Positions 60,986 to 64,000 of a stretch of 64,000 nt of DNA are shown piece by piece. The notes under the pieces are model-generated. The model worked only from the letters and a program-made list of their open reading frames with translations, was not told the DNA's origin and ran no database searches. The stretch is from the NCBI GenBank assembly GCA_008360955.1, contig LUCM01005979.1, positions 131,848-195,847 of the forward strand. The letters run 5' to 3'. The position numbers were made by a program, and so were the translations under genes. Each line of letters opens with the position of its first letter. Within the stretch, counting starts at the first letter, position 1. This DNA is from Fasciolopsis buskii. Taxonomy: Eukaryota > Platyhelminthes > Trematoda > Plagiorchiida > Fasciolidae.

Positions 60986-62056
60986 AGAGCGACGAACTGA
61001 ATTCATTGCTCTATCAAATTGTAACTCGGCCCACAGCCGCCACATCTGTCCCCAAGTGACCGAAACTTTTGTCTGCACATGTTGAGCAGGGTTAGGGGCC
61101 GATGCTAGAAAATTTAAGACCTTTTGTTTTCGTACGATGATTCATCTCACAGTGAAACAAGGTCATGTCCCGGAAACGGGAGCGAGTGATAAACCCTTTC
61201 TGGCATCCGGTGAACGATGCACGGACCAAGGTGATAATCAGCCATTCGCCTTAAATCGGAGGCAATGTGAAAATAATCTGATTTTCAGAAAGCTTTCAGA
61301 TTTGATCTGGAATGCTGCTCGAAATGATGACCAGAGAAGGGACAATGAACCCAACATAACGAAGGCGGTCAGTCAGCAATCCTTGATGCGTCCGGACCTA
61401 CACAAATGATTTAATTGTGACAAATAAAGGACTGACCCCAAACCATTTTATTCTCATCGCTTGATTAGGCCAGATGCGCTGGAATTGGAATGAAAACAAC
61501 AGACTAGAGCGGTCAAAGCTAGCGACAAAGATATTTCCCATTTTAGAACTGTATAACCTTCAGGAATGAAGCGACCGATTGAAACAGGGCTTCAAAGTAA
61601 GCGCACATGTATGTACGAGGTGATTTCCAACGACTAATGCGTGACGCGGTCCTCATAAACTGGACTGTAAGAATGACCACACTTTGCAGTAGTTAATACC
61701 TTGAAGGATGACACTTTCGATCACTCAATGAAAACCGAATAAATTATAGTCAACAGTATCGTGAATTTCCAAACAGTGCCGTAAAACTTTTCATTTGTAT
61801 ATCACAAAACGGTACGAGGACTCTACACCTCTTCCTGTCTTTCTCACAATGCATACATCCATACGGTCAACCATTTCGGCTGAATCTAACCGATGAATAC
61901 GTAGCTATTTAGTTCGCTCTCCCTCATCCAGCTGAAACAAACTATTGAAAATTGACACTAAACAGTTTTAGTTCGCACGGTTACCTTTTCGCGATTGAAA
62001 AATTATTCATTTAGACGGGCCTGCTGGAATCTAGGGTAAAGTCATGTCACGACGGA
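60986..62056. other. Intergenic, one unrecognised ORF
   Basis: A 90-codon ATG-started plus frame (61137-61409) is followed at about 61420 by an AATAAA. It has hydrophilic, protein-like composition but no domain I know and no evident splice signals. Confidence 0.3.
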
Positions 62057-62227
62057 ATGTTCGAATCTGAAAAACTGGCACAAAAAATGCGACCTACACC
62101 GCTCGAACTCTTGATCAGCTGGTTGGACATCCCGACCGGTGTGTACATTCGCCACCAGATTGACAGTGACGAGCTGGTGCTTGACCAGTCACCGCGTTAC
62201 GTGATCCGCTATTTCAGATGGAGATAA
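62057..62227 (+). CDS. Unrecognised short GC-rich ORF or exon
   Basis: The ATG at 62057 opens MFESEKLAQKMRPTPLELLI, followed by SWLDIPTGVYIRHQIDSDEL and VLDQSPRYVIRYFRWR, with a stop at about 62225. It is 56 codons, markedly GC-richer than the DNA on both sides, and has a balanced globular amino-acid composition; the other frames are broken. It may be a host-gene exon or part of an element. I do not recognise the sequence, and splice sites are not decisive (a possible CAG acceptor at about 62124). Confidence 0.3.
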   Translation: MFESEKLAQKMRPTPLELLISWLDIPTGVYIRHQIDSDELVLDQSPRYVIRYFRWR

Positions 62228-64000
62228 AAAAAGTCAGCAGGAAACGGTAACCAAGTGTTATACCAGTGCGAATTTATTCCAGCCAGCTTCACATGACCAG
62301 TTGTAAGATTGGCCGAAATATCACTAAGTTAAAAAGTATTTCAATCCACCAAGGATTTTTTTCGTCAGGCTGTGGGCTCTGATCTTAGTCTAGTAGCGCT
62401 AGGCTACCGTCTAATACGTTCTGGTTACCGATTTACACGCTCTAGCTATCATTTAACAACCTAAAGCTGATTTTTCCATTTCTGGTTTAAGATTGAATTG
62501 TGATTGTGGAGACTACTTGAAAGACGCACACACAACCGAGTAGGTCACATGATTTAGTCGACAGCGTCGAAGACATGCAATCAAGTTCACGATCCAGACG
62601 TCTGGACTGTATGTAAAATTCAACGCTTAACAGTCGATTTGCTGCCCGCAAAATAAACACGTATTTTTGGACAACGCATCAAAAGCAAGTATATCACGCG
62701 CGAGCGCTAGAGCCAACCAGGTGACTTAATAAATCAGCGCGTTCGACGAGGAAGTGTGTCGATTCCAGTCCCGATCGAGTCTATTAAAATCAGTCCGAGG
62801 TTGTTGAACGACAGTCAGAGGCTACTAAATCTTGAAAATGAACTGCCTGTACAGAACGCTGTTTGGTCACAGAGAACCATTGCAGAGAACCTGTTGATGG
62901 AATCTATTTTAGGTCCAGTTTGTTCTGATTCGGTCGGTCACTACTTGACCCATGCGATCGATTAGCCATCGGTTTTCCCGTTCACTTGATCTTCATTCTA
63001 AACAGAACCATCTGAAAAAGGGCAATTTCTTCATAAACTGGGAATCACATCAAGTTAATTGCATTCGGTAAATCCAATACTGCTGTCATCGCGCAATCAC
63101 AATAGCTTTAATTTTGCTTGAAAACCAGTCTTGAGAAAGGTTATTCGTGTTAGCCAAAACGTCTACAAATTGACAACAATTTCGACCACACTGAACAATA
63201 AGTGCATTAAATTCAAATTCGCAGAATAAATTCATTGGAAACCATTGCTATTGTGAAGCTTTTTGAGATGATAACAGAGCAGAACTGGATGCCAATTGTG
63301 ATAACGCGGGATCGATTCCGAACCTTGGTATCGAGTTTGGAGTTATGCGTACGTGCTTCGTCGTCCTAAATCTGCTTCTTATTTTCAAATATAACCGATT
63401 CGCCTGCGTAAATTTGAAGTATGCTGTCAGTAAGGGTTGCAAAAGACTTGAGGAAAAGTGACGATAATGGTGGAGACTTGCGATACAAATTCAAAGCTTC
63501 TGATGTCTAGTACCAAGTCAGATATTCAAAGGTTATCTAGTGAAGAACAATGCAGTGTTCGGAATAAATGCCATCAGTCATCGAAACTTTCCGCTATCCG
63601 TCTCAGTTTGGTGAGAAGATTCAGAACGATTGCTGCAATGAGTTTCCAAAAATAAAAGAAGATTCGACATTTAACATGTATCGAGAAAGCATTTAAGAAT
63701 CTAACAAATTTGACATTGGATATTTTGGTCGTCATTTTCTATTGCTTTTTGTATTCGGCTTTAACTGAAAGTGATAAGAATTCAAAGGAACGTTAACATG
63801 AAAGCCGTATTTCCTGTTCGGATGTCAGACTGTCGAGAATCTCGGTGACGAATCGTCAGTCGATGAGAACGAAAATGACCCAAAACGTCATCTGCAACGC
63901 AACACAAGAACACGTTCAATGGTGTATTCATTACGAGCAAATTTAGCACGATGATGATGTTCTACCCACGATCAAAACAGCGTTAGGTATTCATCAGTCA
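62228..64000. other. Right edge, no gene recognised
   Basis: Short frames only (69 codons or fewer), without motifs. Confidence 0.45.

Noticed and set aside
60769..61078. Leu/Cys/Val-rich minus ORFs and Asn/Thr-rich plus ORF
   Set aside because: Produced by the AAC-type microsatellite.

Overview
The window is a eukaryotic nuclear scaffold, AT-rich by eye, with one recognisable host gene and many decayed transposable elements. The repeat repertoire fits a parasitic flatworm (trematode or diphyllobothriidean cestode): RTE-type LINEs carrying 'QAGF..GR.CIDQIF..RQVLE' motifs, a CR1/jockey-like LINE, a Penelope-like element, Ty3/gypsy integrase, and a tRNA-derived SINE. The species cannot be fixed from sequence alone.

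Left end (1-6.3 kb): the 5' part of a beta-tubulin gene on the minus strand. Exon 1 (6041-6097) encodes residues 1-19. Exon 2 (394 down to base 1) encodes residues 20-150 and runs off the window. Between them lies a 5.6 kb phase-0 intron containing an RTE relic and a GT repeat.

Middle (6.3-33 kb): mostly intergenic DNA with no gene I can recognise. It holds five SINE copies, a decayed Ty3/gypsy integrase (about 19.9-20.8 kb), a possible BEL/Pao gag fragment (about 23.2 kb), and a CTAT microsatellite split by a 913-base N gap whose unique flank occurs on both sides.

Nested elements and assembly error (33.2-38.4 kb): a Penelope-like reverse transcriptase relic is split by a 5'-truncated CR1-like LINE. 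Bases 33410-34720 recur, identical as far as I compared them, at 34801-36111. The join is a single N, 60 bases copied from 38385-38444, and a 19-base Tn5 (Nextera) mosaic end. The apparent tandem duplication is therefore almost certainly a mate-pair library artefact.

Right half (38.4-64 kb): two RTE fragments, a diverged inverted repeat of about 2.2 kb overall, three more SINE copies (one 10 bases from a decayed tRNA-Leu(CAA)-like sequence), a 200-base foldback, one nearly complete but dead RTE element (52.66-55.56 kb, minus strand), a LINE ORF1p-like relic, and an AAC-rich microsatellite. No intact transposon protein is present. No CRISPR array, operon or bacterial gene was seen.
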